DNA from: Desulfobacterales bacterium RIFOXYA12_FULL_46_15
GTDB lineage: Bacteria > Desulfobacterota > Desulfobacteria > Desulfobacterales > Desulfobacteraceae
Assembly: GCA_001799395.1 (NCBI GenBank)
Contig: MGTJ01000006.1
Span: forward strand, 1-64,000
Reading direction: 5' to 3'
DNA length: 64,000 bases
Numbering within the stretch: the stretch's first letter is position 1; each line of letters starts with the position of its first letter. The position numbers were made by a program, and so were the translations under genes. Shown one piece after another: positions 13,156 through 22,055 of this stretch. Below the pieces are notes generated by a model. The model was not told where the DNA came from and searched no databases. It saw nothing but the letters and a program-made list of their open reading frames with translations.

Positions 13156-14520
13156 TTAAAGCCCAAGAAAAAAACCTGCAATCGAAAAATAACAAAAAGC
13201 GCTGACAATATCAATTGAGGTTGTAACAAAGGGCCCGGTTGCAACGGCAGGATCGATATTCATTCTGTGAAGCACAAGGGGAACGGTAGATCCCATTAAT
13301 GCGGCGATGGACATGGATGTAAAAATTGCACATCCCACGGATAATGCCAAAGGTATGGAAAATAATTCGGAAGTATAGAGCATTTTTGCAATTATTCCGA
13401 TGAAAATACCATAGATGATGCCAAGACTGAGGCCGACACAAAGCTCTTTGAAAATAACTTTGGAAAAATCCTGAAAACTGATCCGGCCGGTGGCAAGACC
13501 CCGGACGACAATGGTGGAACTCTGGGTGCCGATATTTCCCCCCATACCTGAGATAACGGGAATAAAAGCGGCAAGAATGGTCAATTTTGCAATATCAGCC
13601 TGAAAGCTTCCGATCACAAAAAAAGCAGCCACACCACCGAGAAAGCTGGCAAACAGCCAGGGCAGACGGATTCTCATGCCTCTGAGAATGGTCTGGGTTT
13701 CTATGTATTCCTCGCCCACCCCCGCCATTTTAAGCATGTCTTCCGTGGCTGCCTCATGAAGGATATCAATAACATCATCCACGGTCACAATCCCTACCAT
13801 GCGGTTGTCATCATCCACAACCGGGACGGCCAGATAATCATACCTTGAAACCAGCCGGGCCACTTCTTCCCTGTCCGTATAAGGGGTAACAGAGACAAGA
13901 TCTTTTGCCATGAAGTCTTTTAATGGTTTTTCAGGGTGGACCACCACGAGTTGCCGCAAAGAACTCACCCCCACAAGTTTTCCATAACTATCCACCACAT
14001 AAATATAAAAAGGCATCTCCACATCTAAGTATTTACTCTGCAATGCGGCAATGACTTCTTTTGCCTTCAATTCTTCCTGAAGCGCTATAAAATCAGTCAC
14101 CATAAGGCTTCCGGCAGTATTGTCACCATAACTCATGAGTTGTTCAACATTATCCGATTCTTCCTTTTTCATCTTTGAAAGGATTTTATCGGAAATCTCG
14201 TCATCCATGAGATTCAGAAGGCAGGCAGCATCATCGGAAGGCATATGGTCAAATATTTCAACAAGCTTTTCAAATTCAACACTTTTTACAAATTCAAGGA
14301 AAAGGCTTTCATCCAGTGTTGAAAAAAGAAGACCGATTTCCTCAGGGTCCCTTATCAATTTAAAGAGCTTCTCCCGGTTATCCTGGGACAATTCTTTAAA
14401 CGCACTGGAAAGATCGGCCATATGCGTCTTTTTGATGATATTGGTCACCTGTTTGGTGGCCCCCCGGCGTAAAAGTCTTTTCAGGCTGGCGCTCAGGACT
14501 TTTATTTGATCATTGTGCAT
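13156..14520 (-). CDS. mgtE: Magnesium transporter MgtE
   Basis: Mg2+-selective inner-membrane channel gated by cytosolic Mg2+. The 454-residue protein has the superhelical N domain (about 1-130), a CBS pair (about 135-255), a connecting helix and five membrane helices from about 285. Segment VISGMGGNIGTQSS and the pore motif DPAVATGPFVTT are intact. It sits within the housekeeping run, 32 nt after the SurA-type gene and 10 nt before recO. Confidence 0.96.
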   Translation of the reverse strand: MHNDQIKVLSASLKRLLRRGATKQVTNIIKKTHMADLSSAFKELSQDNREKLFKLIRDPEEIGLLFSTLDESLFLEFVKSVEFEKLVEIFDHMPSDDAACLLNLMDDEISDKILSKMKKEESDNVEQLMSYGDNTAGSLMVTDFIALQEELKAKEVIAALQSKYLDVEMPFYIYVVDSYGKLVGVSSLRQLVVVHPEKPLKDFMAKDLVSVTPYTDREEVARLVSRYDYLAVPVVDDDNRMVGIVTVDDVIDILHEAATEDMLKMAGVGEEYIETQTILRGMRIRLPWLFASFLGGVAAFFVIGSFQADIAKLTILAAFIPVISGMGGNIGTQSSTIVVRGLATGRISFQDFSKVIFKELCVGLSLGIIYGIFIGIIAKMLYTSELFSIPLALSVGCAIFTSMSIAALMGSTVPLVLHRMNIDPAVATGPFVTTSIDIVSAFCYFSIAGFFLGL

Positions 14521-14552
14521 GATGCTTCCTGTTTAACAAACCAAAAAATTAA

Positions 14553-15494
14553 TTAAAGCAGAATCTTGATATGTGCTTTTTTCTTTAAGGATTTAAGCCA
14601 GGTTTCAAATTTTTCTTTTACCTGCTCTTGATACAGACTTTCCTGAATTTCATCTTTTGCCTGCTCAAACGTTTTACCGTTACCCTGCTCAATATCAACG
14701 ACATAAAAAATCTGAAACCCCTGGGCGGTCTGAATAACATCCGTATACTCACCCTTTTTCAGCAAGGCAATACTGTCCTTGATTCCTGTTGAAAAGCTTG
14801 ATATGTCGAATACCCCTAGATCCCCGCCATCAGAGGCATTGGGTGCAATAGAATATTGTTTTGCAATTTTAGAAAAATCTTCCTTGTTGTCGAGTTTAAA
14901 TTTCGCCTCATCGATCTTGGATTTGTCTTTCATGAGAATATTTTTCAAATGGTATTTTTGGCCGGTTGCATATTTTTCAGCATTGATTTCATATTGTTTT
15001 CTGGTTTCAGCTTCCGTTATGACCACTTTGGATTTTACAGCATAATGAATCAACCTTGATTGCAAAATCTGTTTTTTTATAGAGTCCCGGTATTCCTGAA
15101 ATGTCAATCCTTCCTGTTCAAGGGCTTTTTCCAGGGCTTCCTGACTCAAGGATTTGATTCTTTTTACATTTTCAACAGCAGCAGTAATTTCTGTATCGGT
15201 AACTTCAATATTATATTTCCTGGCTTCCTGCCGGGTAAGGGATTGGTCAACCAGGGATTCCATGATTTTCTTATTCAGATCATCAATCAGTGCTTTTTTA
15301 TTTTCATCGGAATTTTCAGAGATTTCAATACTTTTTCTATACCGTTCCGTTTCTTTATTAAATTGTGTCAATGTAATAATATCACCATCCACAACGGCCA
15401 CAATCCGATCAATGGTTTCTGCCAGTAAATTCGGGCAAAGACTCCACCCCATCAGGATCAAAGAAACAAAAAACCATTTAGTTGTTTTTTTCAT
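14553..15494 (-). CDS. Periplasmic SurA/PpiC-type chaperone-isomerase
   Basis: A 313-residue exported peptidyl-prolyl isomerase that should assist outer-membrane protein folding. A signal peptide covers residues 1-26 (MKKTTKWFFVSLILMGWSLC, cut near LLAE). The mature chain begins with the SurA-type DRIVAVVDGDIITLTQF, then a SurA_N helical domain and one parvulin domain (KYHLKNILMK through GFQIFYVV). There is only one rotamase domain, against two in E. coli SurA. The start at 15494 has GGGGAAAG 8 nt upstream; the longer frame to 15524 is rejected because it would bury the signal peptide. It overlaps the upstream lipoprotein gene by 17 nt. Confidence 0.9.
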   Translation of the reverse strand: MKKTTKWFFVSLILMGWSLCPNLLAETIDRIVAVVDGDIITLTQFNKETERYRKSIEISENSDENKKALIDDLNKKIMESLVDQSLTRQEARKYNIEVTDTEITAAVENVKRIKSLSQEALEKALEQEGLTFQEYRDSIKKQILQSRLIHYAVKSKVVITEAETRKQYEINAEKYATGQKYHLKNILMKDKSKIDEAKFKLDNKEDFSKIAKQYSIAPNASDGGDLGVFDISSFSTGIKDSIALLKKGEYTDVIQTAQGFQIFYVVDIEQGNGKTFEQAKDEIQESLYQEQVKEKFETWLKSLKKKAHIKILL

Positions 15495-16215
15495 TTTCAC
15501 TTTCCCCGTTTTTTTCAATATCAATTAATAAAGATCTTAGCTTCTCCTTATTGATCTCAATCAGATATTTTGATTCAAGTTTTTTAAGCCATTCCCCGTA
15601 AACATCTTCGGTCTTTTGCATGCGAAGCACTGAAACCAGTTCATTTTCATCGATAGTTTTTTTAGGTTCTTTATTTTTCTTTTTTAAATCTTGAGTCTCT
15701 TCATTATTATATTTATTATAGAATTCAACAAGTTCTTCAGAAGTGATTTCAATCTTGCTTCTGATCTCCTGATCAATAAGCTTATCTATAATCAGATTCG
15801 TCTTCAGTCTTTTTTTCCATAAAGGATAGGATATGGCATTTTCCAGAAGCATCTTGTCAAAACCGTCTTCAGGATAATCCTTTCTGAATTCATCTTCTGC
15901 TGCTTTCACCTCATCTTCCATTACATTTACGCCAAGATCAACGGCTGCACTGAGAAGAAGGGCTTCTTCGGAAAGCATATTGATGAGGCTGATCACCATT
16001 TCATTATATTCTTCCGGATTTTCAGTAATCTTATAGGGGTAGGCTGCTTTTTTCAGTTCCAGTTCATCAAGGAAATCCGATTCCGAAATACTGATCAAAG
16101 GACTTTTTATGATAAACACCACAGGCTTTTCTTTTTTGGGTTCACCACAACCCTGGCAACAGAGTAAGAGCCCTAAGAGAATCAACAAAAAGCTGTTTTT
16201 TTTAATCAGCACCAT
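15478..16215 (-). CDS. SurA_N-like lipoprotein without rotamase domain
   Basis: A 245-residue probable lipoprotein with a basic, hydrophobic N-terminus and cysteines at 19, 20 and 23 (LLLCCQGC); C23 after Q-G is the likely lipid site, though the lipobox is not ideal. The rest resembles the SurA N-terminal helical domain (LSEEALLLSAAVDLGVNV, SYPLWKKRLKTNLIIDKLI), with no parvulin domain and a charged C-terminus. It probably binds unfolded outer-membrane proteins together with the SurA/PpiC protein encoded next, with which it overlaps by 17 nt. The ATG at 16215 has GAGG 9 nt upstream; a TTG five codons earlier is less likely. Confidence 0.8.
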   Translation of the reverse strand: MVLIKKNSFLLILLGLLLCCQGCGEPKKEKPVVFIIKSPLISISESDFLDELELKKAAYPYKITENPEEYNEMVISLINMLSEEALLLSAAVDLGVNVMEDEVKAAEDEFRKDYPEDGFDKMLLENAISYPLWKKRLKTNLIIDKLIDQEIRSKIEITSEELVEFYNKYNNEETQDLKKKNKEPKKTIDENELVSVLRMQKTEDVYGEWLKKLESKYLIEINKEKLRSLLIDIEKNGESENEKNN

Positions 16216-16274
16216 TATGTTTTGCCTCAAATTTTATTTAACCGATGAAAACCCCTATTTTTCAAAAGTCAGTT

Positions 16275-16303
16275 AGTTTAGCACCGGATAAGGCTTTGTG
16301 CAA
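16275..16303 (-). promoter_or_regulatory. Candidate promoter for the ten-gene minus-strand run
   Basis: Reading the minus strand, TTGCAC (16303-16298) and TAAACT (16280-16275) are 17 nt apart, giving an RNA start about 50 nt before the lipoprotein ATG. The -35 box is poor (3 of 6). It is the only plausible pair in the gap after oppF. Confidence 0.35.
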
Positions 16304-16343
16304 GACAAATCAAACACCTGCAATATGATATAAAAGCTTGAAA

Positions 16344-17309
16344 TCAATGGAAAACATGGCATGCTGTAAAATGGTCAGGGTTATCTTTCCGGTCATACAA
16401 CACCGGCTCTTTTTCAAAACAGACATCCTTTACATAATTACAGCGGGTATTAAACCTGCACCCGATTGGCGGATGTTCTGCCGAAGGGATTTCTCCTTTA
16501 AGTAAAATACGGTTTTTCCGGAACCCGGGGTCAGGGATGGGAATGGATGATAAAAGCGCCATGGTATAGGGATGCCGGCTGTTTTCATAAATATCGCCTG
16601 CTTTTGCCATTTCAACTATTTTCCCGGAATACATAACGGCTATCCTGTCTGAGACGTGCCGGACAACGGACAAATCATGGGAAATCATAATATAGGTGAG
16701 CCCCATTTTCCTTTGAAGTTCAAGAAGAAGGTTCAGAATTTTGGATTGAACAGAAACATCAAGGGCAGAAACCGGTTCATCACAGACAATAATTTCCGGG
16801 TCAAGGCTGATGGCCCTTGCAATCCCGATCCGCTGCCGTTGTCCCCCTGAAAATTCATGGGGAAATTTTGAAAGTGCATCAGGCCAAAGCCCGACCTTTT
16901 CGATAAGCTGATGGATCTCGGCATCAAGCTCTCTTTTTGCTTTGCCATGGATAATATATTTTTCTTCAAGAATTTGTCTGATCGTCTGCCTCTGGTCCAG
17001 GGACTCAAAAGGATCCTGAAAAATCATCTGAAGAGTGGAGGCAAGTTCTTTTCTCGGCATGGCATGGGTTTTTGAGAATCTCTTTCCTTTGATGGTAATT
17101 TCTCCGTCAGTCGGCTCCATCAACCCCATTACACATTTTCCAAGGGTGGTTTTACCACACCCTGATTCTCCGACAATACCAAGCGTCTCACCTTTTTCAA
17201 GGGAAAAAGACACGCCGTCAAGGGCATGAATATGGCCTGTTTGCCTTAGAAATACACCTTGTGTCACAGGAAAATATTTTTTAAGCCGGTCTATTGCAAT
17301 AATCGCCAT
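16344..17309 (-). CDS. Peptide ABC transporter ATP-binding protein, OppF/DppF type
   Basis: A 321-residue cytosolic ATPase for peptide or nickel-type importers. Walker A GESGCGKTT, signature FSGGQRQRIGIARA, Walker B IIVCDEPVSALD and the switch His (MISHDLSVV) are intact. The C-terminal oligopeptide extension carries the cysteine pattern CRFNTRCNYVKDVC that forms an Fe-S site in DppD/F relatives. The ATG at 17309 has AAGGG close upstream; the frame running on to 17501 is non-coding. Its natural partners, the OppD-type ATPase and binding protein, lie about 2 kb upstream beyond dadA and cspA, and no permease gene is present. Confidence 0.92.
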   Translation of the reverse strand: MAIIAIDRLKKYFPVTQGVFLRQTGHIHALDGVSFSLEKGETLGIVGESGCGKTTLGKCVMGLMEPTDGEITIKGKRFSKTHAMPRKELASTLQMIFQDPFESLDQRQTIRQILEEKYIIHGKAKRELDAEIHQLIEKVGLWPDALSKFPHEFSGGQRQRIGIARAISLDPEIIVCDEPVSALDVSVQSKILNLLLELQRKMGLTYIMISHDLSVVRHVSDRIAVMYSGKIVEMAKAGDIYENSRHPYTMALLSSIPIPDPGFRKNRILLKGEIPSAEHPPIGCRFNTRCNYVKDVCFEKEPVLYDRKDNPDHFTACHVFH

Positions 17310-17388
17310 TTTTACCCTTTTAACCTGAAAATTAACCGTCTTTATAGCATGTTCAGAAAAAATAATAAAAATATATCCGCCATTAAAA

Positions 17389-17417
17389 TTGAAAATTCCT
17401 TTGATAGCGATTAATGT
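17389..17417 (+). promoter_or_regulatory. Candidate promoter for the DadA-like gene
   Basis: TTGAAA at 17389-17394 and TAATGT at 17412-17417 are 17 nt apart in the divergent gap between oppF and the dehydrogenase gene. The -10 box is weak (3 of 6). Confidence 0.33.
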
Positions 17418-17457
17418 AAGCGGTGTATGTTCAAATTGCACTGAAAAGGATAAAAAA

Positions 17458-18705
17458 ATGGAACCAAACAATGATGTCATTATCGTGGGTGGCGGAATCA
17501 TCGGTCTTGCCTGTGCCCATTATCTCTTAAAAGAAAATGCTTCTGTACGGATTATTGAAAAAGATGTTATCGGTGCCGGTGCATCCCATGGTAACTGCGG
17601 ACTGCTTCATTTTTCCGGAATACTCCCCCTGTGTGCACCGGGTGTGGTCGGTCATGAAATATACCGGACCCTTTGCGGCACCTCCCCGCTTTACATTAAA
17701 CCCGGTCTGGATATTGCCCGTTTCTCATGGTTGATGAAATTTGCAACCCATTGCAGCAAAACCCATATGAGTCTTGCCACCCGGGCAAAGCATGATCTGT
17801 TAAGATATTCAAAGGATCTTTATGATCAATTTTTCAATGAAGTGTCAATCCCCTGTGACTATGAAAAAAAAGGACTCCTCCTTCTGTTCAGGGATAAACG
17901 CTCTTTTGAAAAATATGCTGCCACCAATGCAGTATTAAAACAATATGATTTCGGCGCCCGGCCCCTTGATGCAAAAGAAGCACGCCGTCTTGAACCATCC
18001 ATTCACGAGGATGTGGCAGGTGTCTATTATAATGAACATGACGATCATTTAAGACCTGAGATGCTGATCCAGTCCTGGAAAAAACATCTGATCCGGCAAG
18101 GGCTTATTGTTGAAGAAAAATGCAGGGTAATGGATTTTGAATCAGAGCAGAACACCATCAGATCCGTCCAAACAGTAAAAGGCCGGTATAAGGCAGACAA
18201 TTTCATCCTGGCAGCCGGCGCATTTACACCTGAACTCAATAAGCATCTGAAACTTTCCATTCCGGTACAGCCGGGAAAAGGCTACAGCATCACCATGGAA
18301 AAACCGGCCCGGTCCTGTGAAACCCCCTGCCTTCTCTATGAACGGAATATGGTAGTGACACCTTGGAAATCAGGTTACAGGCTGGGCGGAACCATGGAAT
18401 TTTCAGGATTTGACGGGGCACTGAATAAAAAACGGTTGGCACGGTTGATCAATGGTGCGAAGGAATATCTAAACACATCCGTTGAGAGCCCTGTTCTTGA
18501 AGAATGGGCCGGATTCCGCCCCATGACCTACGATGACCTGCCCGTCATTGGCCGGTCTCCCGTTACAAAAAACCTTTATGTTGCCACCGGCCACGGTATG
18601 CTTGGACTGACCATGGCCACCGGTACAGGAAAGGCCATATGTGATATGATGACCAAGGGTAATTCCAAGATCGACATTGCACCCTTTTCGCTGGACAGAT
18701 ATTAG
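17458..18705 (+). CDS. FAD-dependent D-amino-acid dehydrogenase (DadA-like)
   Basis: A 415-residue flavoprotein of the DAO superfamily, likely a membrane-associated dehydrogenase oxidising D-amino acids, or a glycine or sarcosine-type substrate, to imino acids. The FAD dinucleotide motif IVGGGIIGLACAHYL is at the N-terminus, and WAGFRPMTYDDLPVIG with GHGMLGLTMATGTG at the C-terminus is the DadA/glycine oxidase signature. The ATG at 17458 has AAGGA 8 nt upstream; the frame extends back to 17389, but that part overlaps the promoter gap. It faces cspA with a shared hairpin between them. Sitting between two halves of a peptide importer suggests, but does not prove, a role in amino-acid catabolism. 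Confidence 0.87.
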   Translation: MEPNNDVIIVGGGIIGLACAHYLLKENASVRIIEKDVIGAGASHGNCGLLHFSGILPLCAPGVVGHEIYRTLCGTSPLYIKPGLDIARFSWLMKFATHCSKTHMSLATRAKHDLLRYSKDLYDQFFNEVSIPCDYEKKGLLLLFRDKRSFEKYAATNAVLKQYDFGARPLDAKEARRLEPSIHEDVAGVYYNEHDDHLRPEMLIQSWKKHLIRQGLIVEEKCRVMDFESEQNTIRSVQTVKGRYKADNFILAAGAFTPELNKHLKLSIPVQPGKGYSITMEKPARSCETPCLLYERNMVVTPWKSGYRLGGTMEFSGFDGALNKKRLARLINGAKEYLNTSVESPVLEEWAGFRPMTYDDLPVIGRSPVTKNLYVATGHGMLGLTMATGTGKAICDMMTKGNSKIDIAPFSLDRY

Positions 18706-18751
18706 AATCCGGTAGTGAAAGACAAATTTCATGAAACAACACTGCTGAAAG

Positions 18752-18794
18752 AAAAGAAAAAAGGAGGGTGACTTCAGAACAGTAACCCTCCTTT
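18752..18794 (-). terminator. Rho-independent terminator of cspA
   Basis: A ten-pair stem, AAAGGAGGGT (18760-18769) with ACCCTCCTTT (18785-18794), is followed on the minus strand by a T-rich run at 18760-18752. The plus-strand side has only a short T run, so it serves cspA best, and perhaps the converging dehydrogenase gene weakly. Confidence 0.85.
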
Positions 18795-18804
18795 AAAAAA
18801 GAAT

Positions 18805-19005
18805 CTATTGAACAACTACATTGACTGCAGCAGGCCCTTTTTGTCCCTGTTCAATATCAAAAGTAACCTTATCGCCTTCATTAAGCGATCTGAAACCTGT
18901 TGATTGAATACCTGAATGGTGAACAAATACATCCGGTCCGTTTTCCTGCTCGATAAAACCGAACCCCTTTGAATCATTGAACCATTTTACGATCCCATTT
19001 GCCAT
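18805..19005 (-). CDS. Cold-shock protein, CspA family
   Basis: A 66-residue single-domain nucleic-acid chaperone. RNP1 KGFGFI and RNP2 VFVHHS are intact, and the start [14 protein letters not shown] is typical. AAGGAG stands 9 nt before the ATG. The gene is bracketed by its own terminator downstream and a 179-nt leader upstream that could hold cold-responsive structure, although I see no clear cold-shock box. Confidence 0.95.
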   Translation of the reverse strand: MANGIVKWFNDSKGFGFIEQENGPDVFVHHSGIQSTGFRSLNEGDKVTFDIEQGQKGPAAVNVVVQ

Positions 19006-19099
19006 TGTGACTTTCTCCTTACTTAAATTAATGTATGATAGTTTCAGACTTCAGGTCCAGCCACTTTCACAGATGGGTCTTGCCTTTAGAACGAAACTC

Positions 19100-19124
19100 A
19101 AAAGCCTTCCTACAGAAGGGTTTT
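19100..19124 (-). terminator. Possible terminator after the OppD-type gene
   Basis: On the minus strand AAAACCCTTC, loop TGTAG, GAAGGCTTTT forms a ten-base stem with one mismatch, ending in four T. It lies 61 nt after the transporter gene and upstream of cspA, so it may end the transporter transcript or be part of the cspA leader. Confidence 0.45.
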
Positions 19125-19184
19125 GTAGATATTTATTGAGTTTGTTTTAAAAAAGCAAGACTTATTTTAAAAACTCGAAAATTT

Positions 19185-20174
19185 TTATAGCCCTTGTTTT
19201 CCTGCCATATGGCAGCTTACAACATGGTTTTTACCCATTCTTTGCTCTTTGGGCTCCGTGTTGCGGCAGACATCGGCCGCAAGCGGGCAACGATCCTGAA
19301 ACCTGCACCCTCCGGGCATGCTCATAAGAGACGGAACGTTACCTGGAATAGTGGGGAGCATAATTTTCGGTTTTTTTGCAAGGGATGGAATCGATGCCAG
19401 GAGCCCTTTTGTATAAGGGTGGCACGGGTGCCGGAAAAGATCACGGACATCTGCTTTTTCAATAATTTTCCCGGCATACATGACCACAATATCATCGCAG
19501 TTTTCCGCAATCACTCCCAAATCATGGGTGATGAGAATGACCGACATTCCGGATTCCTGTTTTAATACCCGGATCAGATCCAGAATCTGGGCCTGAACAG
19601 TTACATCAAGGGCAGTAGTGGGCTCGTCTGCAATAAGAATGTCCGGCTTGCAGGAAAGGGACATGGCAATCATGACACGCTGCCTCATACCGCCTGAAAG
19701 CTGGTGGGGATATTTTTTCATGACTGTTTCAGGATCTGAAATTCCTACTTTTTCAAGCATTTTTACAGAGGCTGTTCCCCTCTCCTTATGGGACAACCCG
19801 GGAAAATGAAGCTCATGGATTTCAGTCATCTGTTTTCCGATGGAATGAACCGGGTTTAATGCCGTCATGGGTTCTTGGAAAATCATGGATATTTTTCTTC
19901 CCCTGATCCGGTGCATCTCATTTTTTGACAGGGTCAAAAGATCCTGTCCATGAAACACCACCCTGCCCCGGACAATCCTTGAAACCGGTTTTGGAAGGAG
20001 CCGGATAATACTAAGGGCGGTTATTGTTTTTCCGCATCCGGATTCTCCGGCAATCCCGAGAGTGCTTCCTTTTTTCAATTGAAACCCGACATCATCAACA
20101 GCCCGGACCCTGCAGGCTTCAATGTCGAATTCAACACAAAGGCCGTCAATTTCCAATATATTTTCTTTATTCAT
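19185..20174 (-). CDS. Peptide ABC transporter ATP-binding protein, OppD/DppD type
   Basis: A 329-residue ATPase of the oligopeptide importer group. Walker A GESGCGKT, signature LSGGMRQRVMIAM, Walker B ILIADEPTTALDVTVQ and switch His ILITHDLGV are complete. The C-terminal extension holds the CRFQDRCPLAADVC cysteine pattern. It follows the binding-protein gene by 6 nt. In a normal opp/dpp operon two permease genes would stand between these and OppF would follow directly; neither is so here. Confidence 0.93.
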   Translation of the reverse strand: MNKENILEIDGLCVEFDIEACRVRAVDDVGFQLKKGSTLGIAGESGCGKTITALSIIRLLPKPVSRIVRGRVVFHGQDLLTLSKNEMHRIRGRKISMIFQEPMTALNPVHSIGKQMTEIHELHFPGLSHKERGTASVKMLEKVGISDPETVMKKYPHQLSGGMRQRVMIAMSLSCKPDILIADEPTTALDVTVQAQILDLIRVLKQESGMSVILITHDLGVIAENCDDIVVMYAGKIIEKADVRDLFRHPCHPYTKGLLASIPSLAKKPKIMLPTIPGNVPSLMSMPGGCRFQDRCPLAADVCRNTEPKEQRMGKNHVVSCHMAGKQGL

Positions 20175-20180
20175 GATTCT

Positions 20181-22055
20181 CTATTCAACCTTGAATCTTT
20201 CATCCATGACAGTGATTGAAGGAAAAGAGTCTCCTTGTTTCATGGCTTTCAGGGTTTCTTCCTTTTTATCCCGATCAATCCAGAAAAGCCCGCCAATGGT
20301 GCTTGAGAAAGGATCAAAAAGATTATCCGACCGTCTTGTCCCATGAAAATCCGGCAATTCAACCCACCGCCAAAAACCGTGCCGGACATAGGGGACCATA
20401 AAACTTGGCACAAATGCACCGGTTTCATGGATAATCTGCTGTATTTTTTTTGAAAGCCTGATCCGCTCTTCTTCTTTCAGACTTGCCCGGTATTGATCAA
20501 TGAGTTCATCCAGCTTCGGATCATCCGTATTGGTGATATTATTGGTCTGGGGTTTGTGGGCATTGTCCGAATGCCATCCCTGCCAGTAAGACGGCCGGAT
20601 ATTAGTGCTCCAACCCATGGAAGCGGCATCATGTTTTTTTTCCAGGATCTTTTTAAACATGGCTGTTGGATCAAGCTTATCCAGGACAAGATCAATCCCG
20701 GCCTTTAATGCTTCTTCCCTGAGCACGACAAGCCTTGACGTATGTTCGTCACTGCCGTAAGTGATCTGAACTGAAAACCTATCGTTTCCCTTCTGCCAGA
20801 TCCCTTCATTCCCCCTTTTCCATCCGGCCCCGGTCATCAGGGCTTCCACTTTCCCGATATCATAGAGGCGCGGTTTTATCCCGTAATCCGTATAATCTCC
20901 ATATCCTGAAAATGCCTGGGGCAGACGGAAATAATCATTTTGCAGTACCCTGGCAATAACTTTTTCAATGGCCATGGCATGGGCAAAGGCATAGCACACC
21001 CGTCTGTCCTTGAATATTTCCTTATCCTGATTGAGAAAAATTCCCTGGGCCGATCTTTCCATATCATTAAAAAACCGGATTTTATGGATATAGCCATTGT
21101 GAAAAAGAACCTGATCCGATTTCTGATGCCAGTATTTGGGAATGGTCAGGCTGAAAACATCTATAAGTCCCTTTTTAAAATATTCCCATTCCATATTCGG
21201 GTCCCGGATCACGTCAAAAACTACAAAATCAACATTAAACCGATTTTTCTGATATCTCTTATCCCTGGCCCACCAATCCTGTTTCCGTCTAAATTTTACA
21301 AATCTTCCTTTTTTAAATTCACTTATTTCATAAGGCCCGGTACTGGGAACAATCTTCCAGTTATAAGCCTGGACAAAGCCTTCATCAAGCTGTCCGAAAT
21401 AGTGGGCAGGCAAGGGCCCCATCCCGAGTTTCAGATGAAGATCCGGCTCTGTCTTTGTGCTTCTCACCCCGATGGTATAATCATCATAGACAATAATGGT
21501 TTCAATTTCTTTTGTGTAATAATCATTATACCAGGGTGCAATAATATGTCCGGATCGCATGAACTCAAGTGCATAGACATAATCCCAGGCTGTCACAGGC
21601 TTTTTATCTGACCATTGTGCGTCCCTGTCCAGTTTGAAATACATGGTTTTTTTATCATCACCAAAAGCCCAGTGCGTGGCAAGCTCGGGCAGGATATGAC
21701 CGGTATCCGGATGGATATTGATCAATGACAGTTGATTGTCCAGGATGGCACTCCTGAACGAACCGTTTGAATCCGGCCCGACAACCCTGAACGTCATGGG
21801 AAAACTGCTGATGGAAAGGTGAAGGGTTCCTCCCTTTTTTGCCTTTTCAGATGAAAAAACCGGATCACCTTCATTGGTCAGCCATTGGATGTTTTCAGGC
21901 AGAACCGCATAGTCCCTTTCCGATTTCTGCATAATGATATTGCCTGCACCAGAGCCTGTTGCCCGGGCCGGTTCTTCTCTGTCAGTATCTGCGCAACCAA
22001 CCGGAAAAACTAAAAAAGCAACCCATACCCAAACCCATAACCGGTTGAATATCAT
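20181..22055 (-). CDS. Extracellular peptide-binding lipoprotein (SBP_bac_5, YejA-like)
   Basis: A 624-residue periplasmic solute-binding protein of the oligopeptide family. A signal sequence ends at PVGC with lipid-site Cys21. The mature protein has the family pattern (GGTLHLSISSFPMTFR, LSLINIHPDTGHILPELATHWAF, WSDKKPVTAWDYVYALE). The long form and its sequence style recall YejA/AppA binding proteins for longer peptides; the ligand is unknown. GGAG lies 5-6 nt before the ATG. It is the first gene of a two-gene unit with the OppD-type ATPase. Confidence 0.9.
   Translation of the reverse strand: MIFNRLWVWVWVAFLVFPVGCADTDREEPARATGSGAGNIIMQKSERDYAVLPENIQWLTNEGDPVFSSEKAKKGGTLHLSISSFPMTFRVVGPDSNGSFRSAILDNQLSLINIHPDTGHILPELATHWAFGDDKKTMYFKLDRDAQWSDKKPVTAWDYVYALEFMRSGHIIAPWYNDYYTKEIETIIVYDDYTIGVRSTKTEPDLHLKLGMGPLPAHYFGQLDEGFVQAYNWKIVPSTGPYEISEFKKGRFVKFRRKQDWWARDKRYQKNRFNVDFVVFDVIRDPNMEWEYFKKGLIDVFSLTIPKYWHQKSDQVLFHNGYIHKIRFFNDMERSAQGIFLNQDKEIFKDRRVCYAFAHAMAIEKVIARVLQNDYFRLPQAFSGYGDYTDYGIKPRLYDIGKVEALMTGAGWKRGNEGIWQKGNDRFSVQITYGSDEHTSRLVVLREEALKAGIDLVLDKLDPTAMFKKILEKKHDAASMGWSTNIRPSYWQGWHSDNAHKPQTNNITNTDDPKLDELIDQYRASLKEEERIRLSKKIQQIIHETGAFVPSFMVPYVRHGFWRWVELPDFHGTRRSDNLFDPFSSTIGGLFWIDRDKKEETLKAMKQGDSFPSITVMDERFKVE

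Noticed and set aside
13146-13244. N-terminal extension of RecO to 13244
   Set aside because: It would overlap mgtE by about 90 nt and adds residues not found in RecO; the ATG at 13145 matches the family.
17310-17501. N-terminal extension of the OppF-type ATPase to 17501
   Set aside because: The extra 64 residues cover the divergent promoter gap and the family begins at the ATG at 17309, which has AAGGG upstream.
20940-21611. A 223-residue plus-strand frame inside the peptide-binding protein gene
   Set aside because: It is antisense to a well-supported gene and its composition (many Ile, Phe, Lys without motif) is that of a shadow frame.
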